Assembly: GCA_964408455.1 (NCBI GenBank)
Contig: CAYOZN010000010.1
Coordinates: 109,808 to 173,807, forward strand
Origin: CAYOZN01 sp964408455
Lineage (GTDB): Bacteria > Planctomycetota > Phycisphaerae > UBA1845 > UTPLA1
Length of the DNA stretch: 64,000 bases
Reading direction: 5' to 3'
Under the pieces are notes generated by a model, which saw only the letters and a list, made by a program, of their open reading frames with translations, was not told the DNA's origin and did not search any database. Shown here one piece after another: positions 16,982 through 25,722 of the stretch (its first letter is position 1; the number at the start of each line of letters is the position of its first letter). A program made the position numbers and the translations under genes.

Positions 16982-17494
16982 TCAGAAGCCCGTTTCGCTC
17001 TGGCCCCAGGTCCGCTTCCGCGGTGGCGGCTCGGTTGCGAATCCTTCCACCCGAAGATCGCAGCGCGGCACGACGGCCACGCACCACGGGCTCGCCAGCG
17101 ACAGCGGCGCACTGGTGCCCGGCCGCTGCACCAGGGTCTTCACGGCCAGGTTTCGGCCCTCCCGCCACACCCGCTCGATGCGCACTGCATACTGATCCGA
17201 TGGCACCCGGCCCAGCAGGACGATCAGCAGCATCTCCTGCTCGAAGTCCACGTCAATATCCGTCAGCGGAATGCGGGCCAGCTCCGCTTCCTCGCGAACC
17301 ACCAACTGCATCGCCGTCAACTCAGTGGAATGCGTGCCGGTTTTCTGCCGAAGGATCGGCAGTTCCTCGCCCTCGGCCGGCAGGTAGCCAATCTGCGGCG
17401 GCGCCTCACTGCAACCGGCCGAAATGCCGCCCATCGCGGCAATCGCCGCGAACAGCACGACTCCTGCAAGAGGTTTTCGCCTGCATTGTGCCAT
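16982..17494 (-). CDS. Lipoprotein with PrcB_C-like domain
   Basis: 170 aa. The N-terminus MAQCRRKPLAGVVLFAAIAAMGG is followed by the lipobox ISAGC, so the protein is predicted to be lipid-anchored. The body has DVDFEQEMLLIVLLGRVPSDQYAVRIERV and a late SPWCVAVVPRCDL strand, which fits the PrcB C-terminal fold (named from the Treponema PrcB protease-complex subunit). Its function in this setting is unknown. In-frame ATGs at 17530 and 17539 would add up to 15 residues; 17494 gives the cleanest signal sequence. It diverges from the gene at 17607. Confidence 0.7.
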   Translation of the reverse strand: MAQCRRKPLAGVVLFAAIAAMGGISAGCSEAPPQIGYLPAEGEELPILRQKTGTHSTELTAMQLVVREEAELARIPLTDIDVDFEQEMLLIVLLGRVPSDQYAVRIERVWREGRNLAVKTLVQRPGTSAPLSLASPWCVAVVPRCDLRVEGFATEPPPRKRTWGQSETGF

Positions 17495-17606
17495 GCAGCC
17501 TATGCTAGCAGCAGCGGGTGATGTTCGCATGCCTCGCATTGACCCGCGCCGGCTCAATTGATAAGATTCTCCGCTGCAACAAGTTACGTCTCTGGCTGTA
17601 TATGTC

Positions 17607-18086
17607 ATGCCCACATACACGCGGATCATTTGCCTCGCCTTTCTCGCCCTGGCGCACCTTGCCACCCCGGTTGCTTTCGCCGGGGACGACAACCCCGATG
17701 CCGAACGCCTCGCCCGCGCCCGCAAGGCCATCCGCGAAAAGGACCACGCCCTGGCCGAGTCGCTCATCCGCGCCGGCGTTAAATCCACCGCCGGCGATCG
17801 CCGCGATGCCTGGCGGATTGTCGAGGCCGATCTCCGCCACACGCAGAAGCGCTTCGCCGAGGCCGGCGTCGTCGCCATGCGCATCGTGATCCTCCGCCCG
17901 CGCAGCGACCACGTCGCCGCCGCCCTCTACTGGACAGGTCGTGCATATGAGGGCCTGCAGCGCCCGACGCGAGCCGCCGCACTCTATCGCGAGTGCATTG
18001 CGCACAAGACCTGCGACGAAGCGCTCGAAAAGCGGGCCCGCAAGCGACTCAAACTCCTGGAAAAAGCCGACAAGCCCGACGCATGA
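17607..18086 (+). CDS. Secreted helical repeat protein (TPR-like)
   Basis: 159 aa. A signal peptide (IICLAFLALAHLATPVAFA) is followed by alpha-helical pairs such as ARARKAIREKDHALAESLI, DAWRIVEADLRHTQKRFAE and HVAAALYWTGRAYEGLQRP, consistent with two or three TPR/Sel1-like units. The C-terminus is Lys/Arg-rich. It probably acts in the periplasm as a binding scaffold; the partner is unknown. Its stop overlaps the miaB start (ATGA), so the two are likely co-translated although unrelated in role. Confidence 0.7.
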   Translation: MPTYTRIICLAFLALAHLATPVAFAGDDNPDAERLARARKAIREKDHALAESLIRAGVKSTAGDRRDAWRIVEADLRHTQKRFAEAGVVAMRIVILRPRSDHVAAALYWTGRAYEGLQRPTRAAALYRECIAHKTCDEALEKRARKRLKLLEKADKPDA

Positions 18087-19714
18087 CCGATCGCACGCTC
18101 TATCTCGAGACCATGGGCTGCCAGATGAATGCGCTCGACAGCGAGCTCGCGCTGGGCGATCTGTTGCAGCGCGGCTATCGCCTCATCGACGATCCGCTCT
18201 CCGCCGGCCTGGTCATCATCAACACGTGCAGCGTCCGCCAGCACGCCGAGGACAAAGTCTATTCGCGCCTGGGCCAGCTCAAGGGCTCCCGCCAACGCAA
18301 GGCCGAACAGATCGTGGCCGTCATCGGCTGCATGGCCGAGCGCGATGGCGACGGCCTGCTCGCCAAGATGCCCAATGTCGATATTCTCTGCGGCCCGGCC
18401 GAGCTGCATCGCCTGCCCGCCCTCATCGATGACGTACGCCAGACCCGCGCGCCGGCCATCGCACTTTCCGGCCGCCTCCGCGATCACAATACGCCGGTGC
18501 ATAGCGCCGCCGCTCACGACGATCTCGAATCGCTCGACAGCGGCCGTGCCTTTGGCCTGTCACTCCACGCCGACGTGCCCCGCGTCATCGGCCGCCGCCA
18601 GGCCTACGTCCGCATTACCCGCGGCTGCAACAAGTACTGCACCTTCTGCGTCGTGCCCTACACCCGCGGGCCCGAGGTCCACCGCCCGCCTGCGCAGATC
18701 GTCGACGAAGTCCGCCGCCTTGCCGACTCCGGCGTCGTCGAAGTGACACTGCTCGGCCAGACTGTCAATCACTACCATTACTCGGAGCAGGGCCTTCCTC
18801 AGCCCGGTCACCGGACCGGGGACAGTCGGGCTCCGTTGGGCGACACGTCCTTCGCGCAGCTCCTACGCCGCATCCACGACGAGGTGCCGCAGCTGCCGCG
18901 CCTGCGCTTCGTCACCAGCTTCCCGCGCGACTTCACCGACGACGCCCTCCGCGCGATGGCCGAGTGCCCGCGCATCTGCAAATACCTTCACATCCCGGCT
19001 CAGAGCGGCAGCAACGACGTACTCAAGCGCATGAACCGTGGCTATTCCGTCGAGGACTACAAGCGCCTGCTCGATCGCGCCCGCGCGCTCATGCCCGACA
19101 TCGCCCTTGCCGGCGACATGATCGTCGGCTTCCCCGGTGAGACCGAGGACGACTTCCAGCAAAGTCTCGACCTGCTGCGATATGCCCGCTACAAGAACTG
19201 CTTCATCTTCAAGTATTCCCCGCGCCCCGGCACCGTCGCCGACGGCCGCTTCGCCGACGACATCCCCGAGCCCGTCAAGCGCCGCCGCAACAATGACATG
19301 CTCGCGGCACAGGCAGAGATCTGCCTCGCCAATCACCAGGCCATGATGCACCGCGTCGTCGAGGTCCTGGTGGAAGGCCCCAGCAAGGCCACCCTCAAAC
19401 GGCAGGAATCCGAACAGGACCGCGGCTGCGAGGTGGAAAGCCACGGCGGCGCCACAGCTCCCGTCAATGCCAGCGGCGCATCAGCTCCCCCCCTTGCCAA
19501 GGGGGGGCCGGGGGGGGTTCTCCAGCTCGTCGGCCGCACCCAGGGCGACCAGATCGTCGTCTTCGACGCCCCGACCGCCGCGATCGGCCGCTTCGTCGAC
19601 GTCGAAATCATCGCCGCCACGCCTTACACCCTCCATGGCCGCGTCATCGACTGCGGGGCCGATGCACCCGCGCCGGCAGCCGTGCGTTCCCTCCCGTTGG
19701 CCGTGCTCAGCTGA
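18083..19714 (+). CDS. miaB: tRNA-2-methylthio-N6-dimethylallyladenosine synthase MiaB
   Basis: 543 aa. This radical-SAM methylthiotransferase modifies A37 of UNN-decoding tRNAs. The N-terminal UPF0004 domain starts LYLETMGCQMNALDSE and carries Cys residues in CQMN, NTCSVR and GCMAE. The radical-SAM CxxxCxxC motif is GCNKYCTFCVVPYTRGPE. YLHIPAQSGSNDVLKRMNRGY and the C-terminal TRAM domain with GRTQGDQIVVFD follow. Typical MiaB is about 440-470 aa; the extra length comes partly from a stretch at about residues 150-175 and from a loop in the TRAM domain (about 450-483) that contains the C-run/G-run repeat. The start overlaps the upstream stop by 4 nt. Confidence 0.95.
   Translation: MTDRTLYLETMGCQMNALDSELALGDLLQRGYRLIDDPLSAGLVIINTCSVRQHAEDKVYSRLGQLKGSRQRKAEQIVAVIGCMAERDGDGLLAKMPNVDILCGPAELHRLPALIDDVRQTRAPAIALSGRLRDHNTPVHSAAAHDDLESLDSGRAFGLSLHADVPRVIGRRQAYVRITRGCNKYCTFCVVPYTRGPEVHRPPAQIVDEVRRLADSGVVEVTLLGQTVNHYHYSEQGLPQPGHRTGDSRAPLGDTSFAQLLRRIHDEVPQLPRLRFVTSFPRDFTDDALRAMAECPRICKYLHIPAQSGSNDVLKRMNRGYSVEDYKRLLDRARALMPDIALAGDMIVGFPGETEDDFQQSLDLLRYARYKNCFIFKYSPRPGTVADGRFADDIPEPVKRRRNNDMLAAQAEICLANHQAMMHRVVEVLVEGPSKATLKRQESEQDRGCEVESHGGATAPVNASGASAPPLAKGGPGGVLQLVGRTQGDQIVVFDAPTAAIGRFVDVEIIAATPYTLHGRVIDCGADAPAPAAVRSLPLAVLS
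19487..19507. repeat. C-run/G-run hairpin element inside miaB
   Basis: Seven C, TTGCCAA, seven G form a 9-bp stem with a GCC loop, followed by CCG and seven more G. In the miaB frame it encodes PPLAKGGPGG within the TRAM-domain loop. The same element lies in inverted orientation in the UbiD gene at 34894-34930. On the minus strand it would read NPPRPPLGKGG. Confidence 0.85.
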
Positions 19715-19944
19715 CAGCACCGCCCGGCGAAATCGGGCCACGCCACACTTGCGGGTATTTCTGCGGACTTGCCGGTGGATCATCGCGTATCACCGGCCAT
19801 GAACACTGCATCAATCAGGCCGAGGCGCAACAGCTCGCAACGGACGCCGTCGACAACATCGCCGATGATTTGATCGACGAACTTCTCGGCGACTTGCCTT
19901 TAGATTTTCCCGATCTCACGGGCGCCGACACTACCGGCGAATGA
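19711..19944 (+). other. Possible small gene with CTG start coupled to miaB stop
   Basis: An open frame of 78 codons follows miaB without ATG, GTG or early TTG. The first usable codon is a CTG that overlaps the miaB TGA (CTGA), the same 4-nt geometry seen at many ATGA junctions here. The product would be 77 aa with a Cys-rich front (HTCGYFCGLAGG, HEHC) and an acidic tail (DDLIDELLGDLPLDFPD). Codon use has the high GC3 of real genes. It overlaps the convergent lipase-like gene by 14 nt. It could instead be a decayed gene that has lost its start. Confidence 0.3.
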
Positions 19945-21835
19945 CCGGTTCTTCGACCGTGGCCAGATGGTGGAGCAGGATTCGTTTGACTTCGTGAATA
20001 GCCGCTGGGTTGCGCGTGCAGCTGTGCTTGCTGTGGATGATTTTTTCGCTCGCCGCGCCCTCCAGGTGTGAACTCGCATAGGGGACGATCGTGTCGGTGC
20101 CGCCGGGCGTGTCGGCCGCCTCGTGGTTGCAGATCACCGAGTGATAGGTCACGTGCGGCGCGATCGGCAGCCGATCGAGGGCCTTCAGCATCGGCTGTTT
20201 CGCCGACAGGCTGACCACGGCCGTCGGTTCCTCTTCGCCGATGACGCCGGTCGATCCCTCGGCCGCCTTCAGCGCCGCGACGGCCTGCACCACGACCTCG
20301 GGCAGCGTGATCTCCCCGCCGATCACTTGCGCGAGATTCGTATCCGCCAGTTCCGATCCGCGGTGCGGCGTCGCCATGAACACGGCGCGCTCGATGAACG
20401 GCAGCGCGTCGAAGAACATCACCGAGCGCAGCATCTCTCGCATCTTCTCATCCATCGTCAGCGAATCGAGCGGCCGGTCGACGATCGTTCGCCATAGCGT
20501 ATCGCCGCTCGACGTCACCTGAAGTCGCGACACCAGGCCTCCCATGCTGTGGCCGACAATCACCATTCGCTCGAACGGCGCGTCATCGCCCTCCGGGTCC
20601 AGCACCTGCCGCGCCCGCTTCAACTCCTCCCGCAGCACCGCAGCCGAATACAGCACCGGATTGCCCGTGGGATAAGCGAAATACCAGAACTGGTAATGCG
20701 ACCGCAGCGTCTCGTCGTCCATCAGTTCATTGACCATGGGCACCCACGTCATCGGCTTACCCATCAGTCCGTACACGAACACGACCGGGATCTTGGAAGG
20801 TTGATAAGGATGCATCATGTACAACCCGCGCCGATCCTCCCACGCCGGCACATTCATGAATCCCTCGAAGCCCGACACGTGCGGCGCCTGTTCGATCATG
20901 TAGGCCAGCGGTGTCGTGTAATCTGCCTCAAGCGGAATGCCCCGCCCGCCCACATGCATCTGCCAGTTGCCGACGGTGTCAATAATGCCGACACCAGCGG
21001 TCAGCCCCTGGCCCGTACGAGCCGCCTCCGCCGTTGAGCCACGGAACTGCGCCACCAGTGTCGCCGGAAAGGCCTGCTGCCCCATGCGCGGCAGGAACTC
21101 ATCGAATGCAATCGGCTCTGCCGTCGGCCGCTCCGCCCGCGTCAGGATCAGAGGAACGCCCAGTCCCTCCTGCCGGCTGTGATTCTCCAGCCCGCGCACC
21201 TCATAGCGATACGCCACTTGCAATGTGTCATACTGCCCCGGCGGCAGGGGCAGCTGCCACTCGAACTCGGCAACCCGAACCGGCCCGATCAGCGTCTCGA
21301 GCGTCTTCGCATGACCCCAGTCCTCCGGCCGCGGTCGTCGTCCGGCAACCACCCGCGACAGGGACCGGTTGTACAGATCGCACGCCATGCGATACCGCCG
21401 GTCGAACGGGCTGCGCGCCCCCTCGAGGCCAGGCTCGAACAGGTACGCGTAGGCGAAGACCGCCGACGTGAGATAATTCTTCGCTGCCTCGGCGGTCGCG
21501 GACCCGCGCCGCTTTCCCTCCCGATAGCACAGTTCCGCCAGGGCGAACGCCGTCGTCTGCGAGGGTCGCTCCGCATGCAGCGCGATCAGCCGGCGTATGG
21601 CCTCTTCGCGCGACATTCTCGGCGCATCCTCGGGGAACTGCCGACGGAGGAACTGCTGCGTGGCCGCGCTCTCGTGCCCGCTGTTCAAGGCGCTTGTCTG
21701 CACGGTGCGAAAGTAGCGCTCGTCGTCTGTCGCTCGCACGCCATATGGCTGACCACACGCAGCAAACAGCGGCAGTAAAACTGCAAATGCAATGGGGCCG
21801 GCGTACCATCGGCCCGTCCTTCGGCACGTAGACAT
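19931..21835 (-). CDS. Lipoprotein with alpha/beta-hydrolase (lipase-like) domain
   Basis: 634 aa. A signal sequence ends in LFAAC, a good lipobox. The first 200 residues are helical (EEAIRRLIALHAERPSQTTAFALAE). The C-terminal 300 form an alpha/beta hydrolase: KIPVVFVYGLMGKPMTWVPM (oxyanion region), the nucleophile elbow VIVGHSMGGLVSR, and a likely catalytic Asp and His toward the end (GTDTIVPYASSHLEG, IIHSKHSC). This pattern is like esterases or lipases of the PGAP1/triacylglycerol lipase type. It is on its own transcript, divergent from pilT. The substrate is unknown. Confidence 0.82.
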   Translation of the reverse strand: MSTCRRTGRWYAGPIAFAVLLPLFAACGQPYGVRATDDERYFRTVQTSALNSGHESAATQQFLRRQFPEDAPRMSREEAIRRLIALHAERPSQTTAFALAELCYREGKRRGSATAEAAKNYLTSAVFAYAYLFEPGLEGARSPFDRRYRMACDLYNRSLSRVVAGRRPRPEDWGHAKTLETLIGPVRVAEFEWQLPLPPGQYDTLQVAYRYEVRGLENHSRQEGLGVPLILTRAERPTAEPIAFDEFLPRMGQQAFPATLVAQFRGSTAEAARTGQGLTAGVGIIDTVGNWQMHVGGRGIPLEADYTTPLAYMIEQAPHVSGFEGFMNVPAWEDRRGLYMMHPYQPSKIPVVFVYGLMGKPMTWVPMVNELMDDETLRSHYQFWYFAYPTGNPVLYSAAVLREELKRARQVLDPEGDDAPFERMVIVGHSMGGLVSRLQVTSSGDTLWRTIVDRPLDSLTMDEKMREMLRSVMFFDALPFIERAVFMATPHRGSELADTNLAQVIGGEITLPEVVVQAVAALKAAEGSTGVIGEEEPTAVVSLSAKQPMLKALDRLPIAPHVTYHSVICNHEAADTPGGTDTIVPYASSHLEGAASEKIIHSKHSCTRNPAAIHEVKRILLHHLATVEEPVIRR

Positions 21836-22205
21836 AGTCGCTCCTGTGTGCGCCTGCGGTCGGGTTTCGCGGGCGCCTTGAAATGCCGCATGCTTACGAT
21901 AGGCCGGCGACCGGGCCTGTCAATTCGAGTTGCGAAAGCACTTCCCGTACGCAGGCTGAGCCATGTCGCGGGACGAAGCTGCGACGCCTGGTCATTTCGC
22001 CGCCCGAGCCCCGGCGCCATCGGGAGCCCGGTTCCGGTTCGCGAAAAAACACTCAATCGCCGGCGTTACTGCGAACCGGCAGCAAGCGACCCGCCGCGCC
22101 GTCGCGGATAATTTTGGCCGGCCGGCATTTTGGCGTTCCTATTGTGCTTTCGTTAAACTGAATGCACGTGGCGTGACATTCGTGCATCGCTCAGGGAGAC
22201 ACCAC
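21836..22205. promoter_or_regulatory. Divergent intergenic region with candidate pilT promoter
   Basis: 370 bases between the lipase-like gene (minus) and the PilT gene (plus). A candidate promoter for pilT is TTGGCG (22130-22135), 18-base spacer, TAAACT (22154-22159), with a leader of about 40 nt ending in AGGGAG before the ATG. A GGCCGGCCGGC palindrome lies just upstream (22116-22126). No small gene is visible. Confidence 0.35.
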
Positions 22206-23318
22206 ATGCCGGAAAAGATCACCGCTCAGGCCATGCTTACGGCGATGAAAGTCCACAGCGCGTCTGACCTGCACCTCAAGGCCGGCCTGCCGCCGATTTA
22301 CCGCGTCGGCGGCCATCTCCGCAGCGTCGCCATGCCGCCGATGTCCGGCGAGGAAATCGAGGAGTGCCTCACCGCCGTCATTCCGCCACAGCGTCGCGAT
22401 TTTTACGAGAAGTACGGCGATCTCGACTTCGCCTGTCACCTGCCAGACGGCGATCGATTCCGCATCAACATTTTCCGCGCCGGCAACGTCATGAACGCCG
22501 CCATCCGCCGCGTCAATCCGACGATCCCCAGCTACGAAGAGCTGCACCTGCCGCCGGTCTACAGCCGCCTCATCAACGAGTGCCACGAGGGCATCATCAT
22601 CATCTCCGGCGTCACCGGCTCCGGCAAAAGCACCACGCTTGCGGCCATGATCGACCAGATCAATTCCACCCGTCACGAGAACATCGTGACCATCGAAGAC
22701 CCGATCGAGTACCTGTTCAGGAGCAAGAAAAGCTACATCAGCCAGCGAGAGATCGGCATCGACATCCCCGACTATGCCGAGGGCCTCAAGTACATCGTCC
22801 GCCAGGATCCCGATGTCATTTTCGTCGGCGAGATGCGCGACAAGTTCACCATGTCCGCCGCGTTGCAGGCCGCCGAGACCGGTCACCTCGTCTTCGGCAC
22901 GCTCCACACGGCCGATGCCATGCAGGCCTTCGCCCGCGTGCTCGAGTTCTTCCCCCGGGCCGAGCACGATTTCATCCGCAGCTCGCTCTCCAACACCCTC
23001 CGCGGCATCTGCGCCCAGCGACTCCTCCCCGGCACCGAGGGCATCAAGCGCGTCCCCGCCACCGAGGTGCTGATCAACTCGCCCACCTGCAAGGACCTTA
23101 TCCGCAAGGAGCAGGACAGCGACCTGCCCGCGCTGATCGAGGGCAGCGAAAAGGAGGGCATGCACAGCTTCACCCACTCGCTGGCCTACCTGGTGCATCA
23201 GGAGCTGGTCTACCTCGACACCGCGCTGGAGTATGCCCCCAACCGGGATGGGCTGATGAGCCGCATCAAGGGCATCAAGACGACGGCGCAGTCGATGATC
23301 CACCGGGTGAAGAGCTGA
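22206..23318 (+). CDS. pilT: Type IV pilus retraction ATPase (PilT/PilU family)
   Basis: 370 aa, the normal length. It powers pilus disassembly and twitching. Signs are SDLHLKAGLPPIYRVGGHL at the start, GVTGSGKSTTLAAMID (Walker A), EDPIEYLF, RQDPDVIFVGEMRD (Walker B region) and TGHLVFGTLHTADA (His box). It lacks the zinc element of PilB. The start at 22206 has GGGAG at good spacing; upstream in-frame ATGs give no PilT-like sequence. The conserved AIRLIRE motif of PilT proper is not seen, and the long C-terminus is closer to PilU. Its presence argues that the machine at 2-13 kb is a retractable pilus. Confidence 0.93.
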   Translation: MPEKITAQAMLTAMKVHSASDLHLKAGLPPIYRVGGHLRSVAMPPMSGEEIEECLTAVIPPQRRDFYEKYGDLDFACHLPDGDRFRINIFRAGNVMNAAIRRVNPTIPSYEELHLPPVYSRLINECHEGIIIISGVTGSGKSTTLAAMIDQINSTRHENIVTIEDPIEYLFRSKKSYISQREIGIDIPDYAEGLKYIVRQDPDVIFVGEMRDKFTMSAALQAAETGHLVFGTLHTADAMQAFARVLEFFPRAEHDFIRSSLSNTLRGICAQRLLPGTEGIKRVPATEVLINSPTCKDLIRKEQDSDLPALIEGSEKEGMHSFTHSLAYLVHQELVYLDTALEYAPNRDGLMSRIKGIKTTAQSMIHRVKS

Positions 23319-23329
23319 TCGCCGCTCGC

Positions 23330-23486
23330 GTGCCACTGCTTCAAGCAGTGCGAAGCCCGAACAGCCCGCCTGTGTGCCACTGCTTCAAGCAGTGCGAACG
23401 CCGGTAAGCATTGTGTGCCACTGCTTCAAGCAGTGCGACGTTGCATAGCGTAACCGCAGGGTGCCGCTGCTGTGTCAGCAGTGCGA
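23330..23486. repeat. Hairpin array C (four units, variable spacers)
   Basis: Copies start at 23330, 23374, 23415 and 23461. The first three share GCCACTGCTTCAAGCAGTGC with array A followed by GA; the fourth is diverged (CCGCTGCTGTGTCAGCAG) but keeps the stem by paired changes. Spacers of about 20 bases differ from each other. The array sits immediately after pilT and before the convergent gene at 23553, where it may act in termination. Confidence 0.92.
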
Positions 23487-23552
23487 AGCCCGGGCAACCA
23501 GCCCCCTTGTCGCACAAGCAATTTTCAGTCACGCGCGCAGCTGTCTGGCGAA

Positions 23553-25034
23553 TTAACGGCCTTCCGATTTTGCATGCACGCCACTTTGCTCCTCGTCTTC
23601 CTGTTCCGACCGCAACAGTCCATCAAGCCGTTTCTTCAGGATCTCGAATATATCAGCCAGTTTACGCTGATGTCGGTTCGCAGAACTCGTTGCGTTTGGT
23701 GCCGCTCCAACCTCCAGAGCCCCGTCTGGCGGCTTCTTTCCCGCCGATGCATGGCTCTTTCGATCGGACGCGCTGGCCTTTGCCTCTTCCGCCATTCGGC
23801 GCACCACCGGCTCCGCCCGCTCGCGACAGTCTTTGAGAATCGCCCATGCCGCCTTGATCTGTGCCTCGGATAGTGCACTCCTGCTCGCGACCGGCTGAAG
23901 ATCGACGACCGTAGCGTGATTTCGACGTAGTATCCAGCGACGGACGTATGCCTCCCACAAGTCTGGCTGGTGTTCAACGCCATTGAGCCCCAGCGTCCCC
24001 ACCTCGGCCATCCACCACTGCGGGAACTCTCCAAATCCAAAGGCGTATTGCGTCTCTTCAAAACGCTTGAGCGCGTTAAGGTCGTATTGATGCTTGATGC
24101 TGTTCCATTCATCCTTCGAAACAAAGGTACCCGCGCCGAGATAATGCTGAAACTCGATTCTCCCGTCGCTTGGGCGCACCCGTATGTCGGCAACCCGCGC
24201 CCCGGCCGGCAGCCCAAGCGCGTCGGCATCGATGACTTGAGGGTGTTCCTTGCGGTCGAACTCGGCATGATGAATCACCTCAGTCTGCGATCGCTCTGTC
24301 CCGGCGTGATATTCCGTTCGGGCGAGTCGCCAGCCGATTTCCGACTTGGTGTAATCGTTCTTCGTCGTGTCGAGCAGGATGCGCTCGCCGTCGGGCTTCA
24401 ACCTGTACGCTCGAACTTCGACAATCGCGTCGTCCTGCTCCGGGTTAATGACCCAGACAATTTGTCCACGTTCTTGCGATGCGTTTGGGTCCTCTCCGGT
24501 TACTTCAATCATCCCATCGACGACTGCTTGCGACCATCGGGCCGGCTTGGCCTGAAGTTGTGCGAGAAACGCAGCCGGCGACTTATCACCCAGATCCTCA
24601 ACCGACAACCCGAATGAACGCGGATCAGCCAGTGTCAGCCTGTCTGAACTTCCACCGATCGTCACGACAGTCGTCTTTGGATCACCTTCGTACCTGAACC
24701 ACTCATCGCCGATGCTGCGACAGCGAACGGTATGCCTTGGCGAGCACGCGTATCCCGCACCGAAAATGGGCTGGCCAGTATTGTAATCCTTGAAAAGGAC
24801 ACCCTCGTCGTCCCCCATATTGAGCCAGTACATGTCCTCGCCGCCGATCCGCGCTTCAAAGCGGTTTTTCAGCCGCGCCCCGCCCCACGAGTAGATCTTC
24901 AACCGCTCGTAGCGATAGTACGCCGTTTTAAAGGCCATTCGGCGGCTGATGGCCTTCGCGAGCACCTCCGGTACTTCCTGGCTGTCTGCTACGGCAGCCA
25001 ACAAAAGGACGGACGATAAGATGCCAAAAACCAT
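23553..25034 (-). CDS. Secreted protein of unknown function
   Basis: 493 aa. The N-terminus VFGILSSVLLLAAVADSQE is a signal peptide. The body is rich in Trp, Tyr and charged residues, with beta-type segments (YRYERLKIYSWGGARLKNRF, AIVEVRAYRLKPDGERILLD) and a helical C-terminal third ending in a Lys/Glu-rich coiled stretch (RQKRKLADIFEILKKRLDG-like). I do not recognise the family; its composition is like large families of unnamed planctomycete secreted proteins. Its GC content is lower than the neighbours', and the region to its right contains broken genes, so it may have been acquired. Confidence 0.7.
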   Translation of the reverse strand: MVFGILSSVLLLAAVADSQEVPEVLAKAISRRMAFKTAYYRYERLKIYSWGGARLKNRFEARIGGEDMYWLNMGDDEGVLFKDYNTGQPIFGAGYACSPRHTVRCRSIGDEWFRYEGDPKTTVVTIGGSSDRLTLADPRSFGLSVEDLGDKSPAAFLAQLQAKPARWSQAVVDGMIEVTGEDPNASQERGQIVWVINPEQDDAIVEVRAYRLKPDGERILLDTTKNDYTKSEIGWRLARTEYHAGTERSQTEVIHHAEFDRKEHPQVIDADALGLPAGARVADIRVRPSDGRIEFQHYLGAGTFVSKDEWNSIKHQYDLNALKRFEETQYAFGFGEFPQWWMAEVGTLGLNGVEHQPDLWEAYVRRWILRRNHATVVDLQPVASRSALSEAQIKAAWAILKDCRERAEPVVRRMAEEAKASASDRKSHASAGKKPPDGALEVGAAPNATSSANRHQRKLADIFEILKKRLDGLLRSEQEDEEQSGVHAKSEGR

Positions 25035-25230
25035 GACACTTGACTCCAGCGTTGGGTCCCAGATGAGAGTAATTGCCCTCGGACCCCGGAAGCTCCGTTC
25101 CGAGCAGTTCAGCGATTCCCACGATTACTTACATGATCGCACAGGATTTTGCGGTAGAAGCGCATAGCGGCTGGCGTGCGGTTAAAGTGTGCTGATCAGT
25201 GCAGTTTTGGTCGGTCAAAGGACGACAAGG

Positions 25231-25722
25231 CTATTGCGCCGGCACACAGCATTCGCGACCATTTTCCTGCCAGACGGTTTGAAAAATGTTCTTCGAGAAT
25301 TGGGGATGACAAGGATCAGGCAGGACTCCGTCACAAAAAGTACCCCCCTGAGTGTTCAGGCAAACCCACTCTTCCAGGCACGGTACAAGCAGCCTGTAAT
25401 AGCACAACCCGCAGTTACAGGGAGGCTCCGGCACTCCCGATTCAGTGTCTGCGGAAATGGCATTCGTACCATACCATGCAAACCAATTTGTGGGGCAACT
25501 CAGCGCAACACATTTGCATTGGTCTTGACTGTCCCCTATGTCAAGGTAACACGGTGATTTCAAGAAACTGTGTGGAGAGTCCAGACATTATACAACGCCG
25601 TTCGGAGGCTCCGGGCAAGCGGGGAACGGGCATGGATCCCCTGCGACAACCCCTTTAGGCTTAACAACGATTGTTGTAATTGCGCATCCTAATAGCCCGA
25701 TTACAAGGAAATACGGCTTCAT
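25231..25722 (-). pseudogene. Cysteine-rich secreted protein gene split by one in-frame TAA
   Basis: ATG 25722 starts a 44-residue frame with signal peptide (MKPYFLVIGLLGCAITTIVV) and a Cys/Pro-rich mature start (DPCPFPACPEPPNGVV), ended by TAA at 25588-25590. The same frame continues after the stop for 119 codons to a TAG at 25231, with about 14 Cys (SPCYL, DQCKCVALSC, PPCNCGLCYY, NGRECC). The whole thus looks like one secreted disulfide-rich protein of about 163 aa broken by a nonsense codon. It could also be a sequencing error or readthrough. The downstream part has only a TTG (25563) as possible own start. GC is low for this genome. Confidence 0.6.

Noticed and set aside
23330..23486. CRISPR array
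   Set aside because: Repeats are perfect hairpins of about 24 bases with spacers of only about 20 bases, four units only, no cas genes, and the same hairpin occurs in arrays with conserved spacers and as single copies.
25176..25658. Plus-strand frame opposite the cysteine-rich gene
   Set aside because: No signal peptide, motif or ribosome site; the minus-strand frame has a signal peptide and regular Cys spacing across the stop codon.
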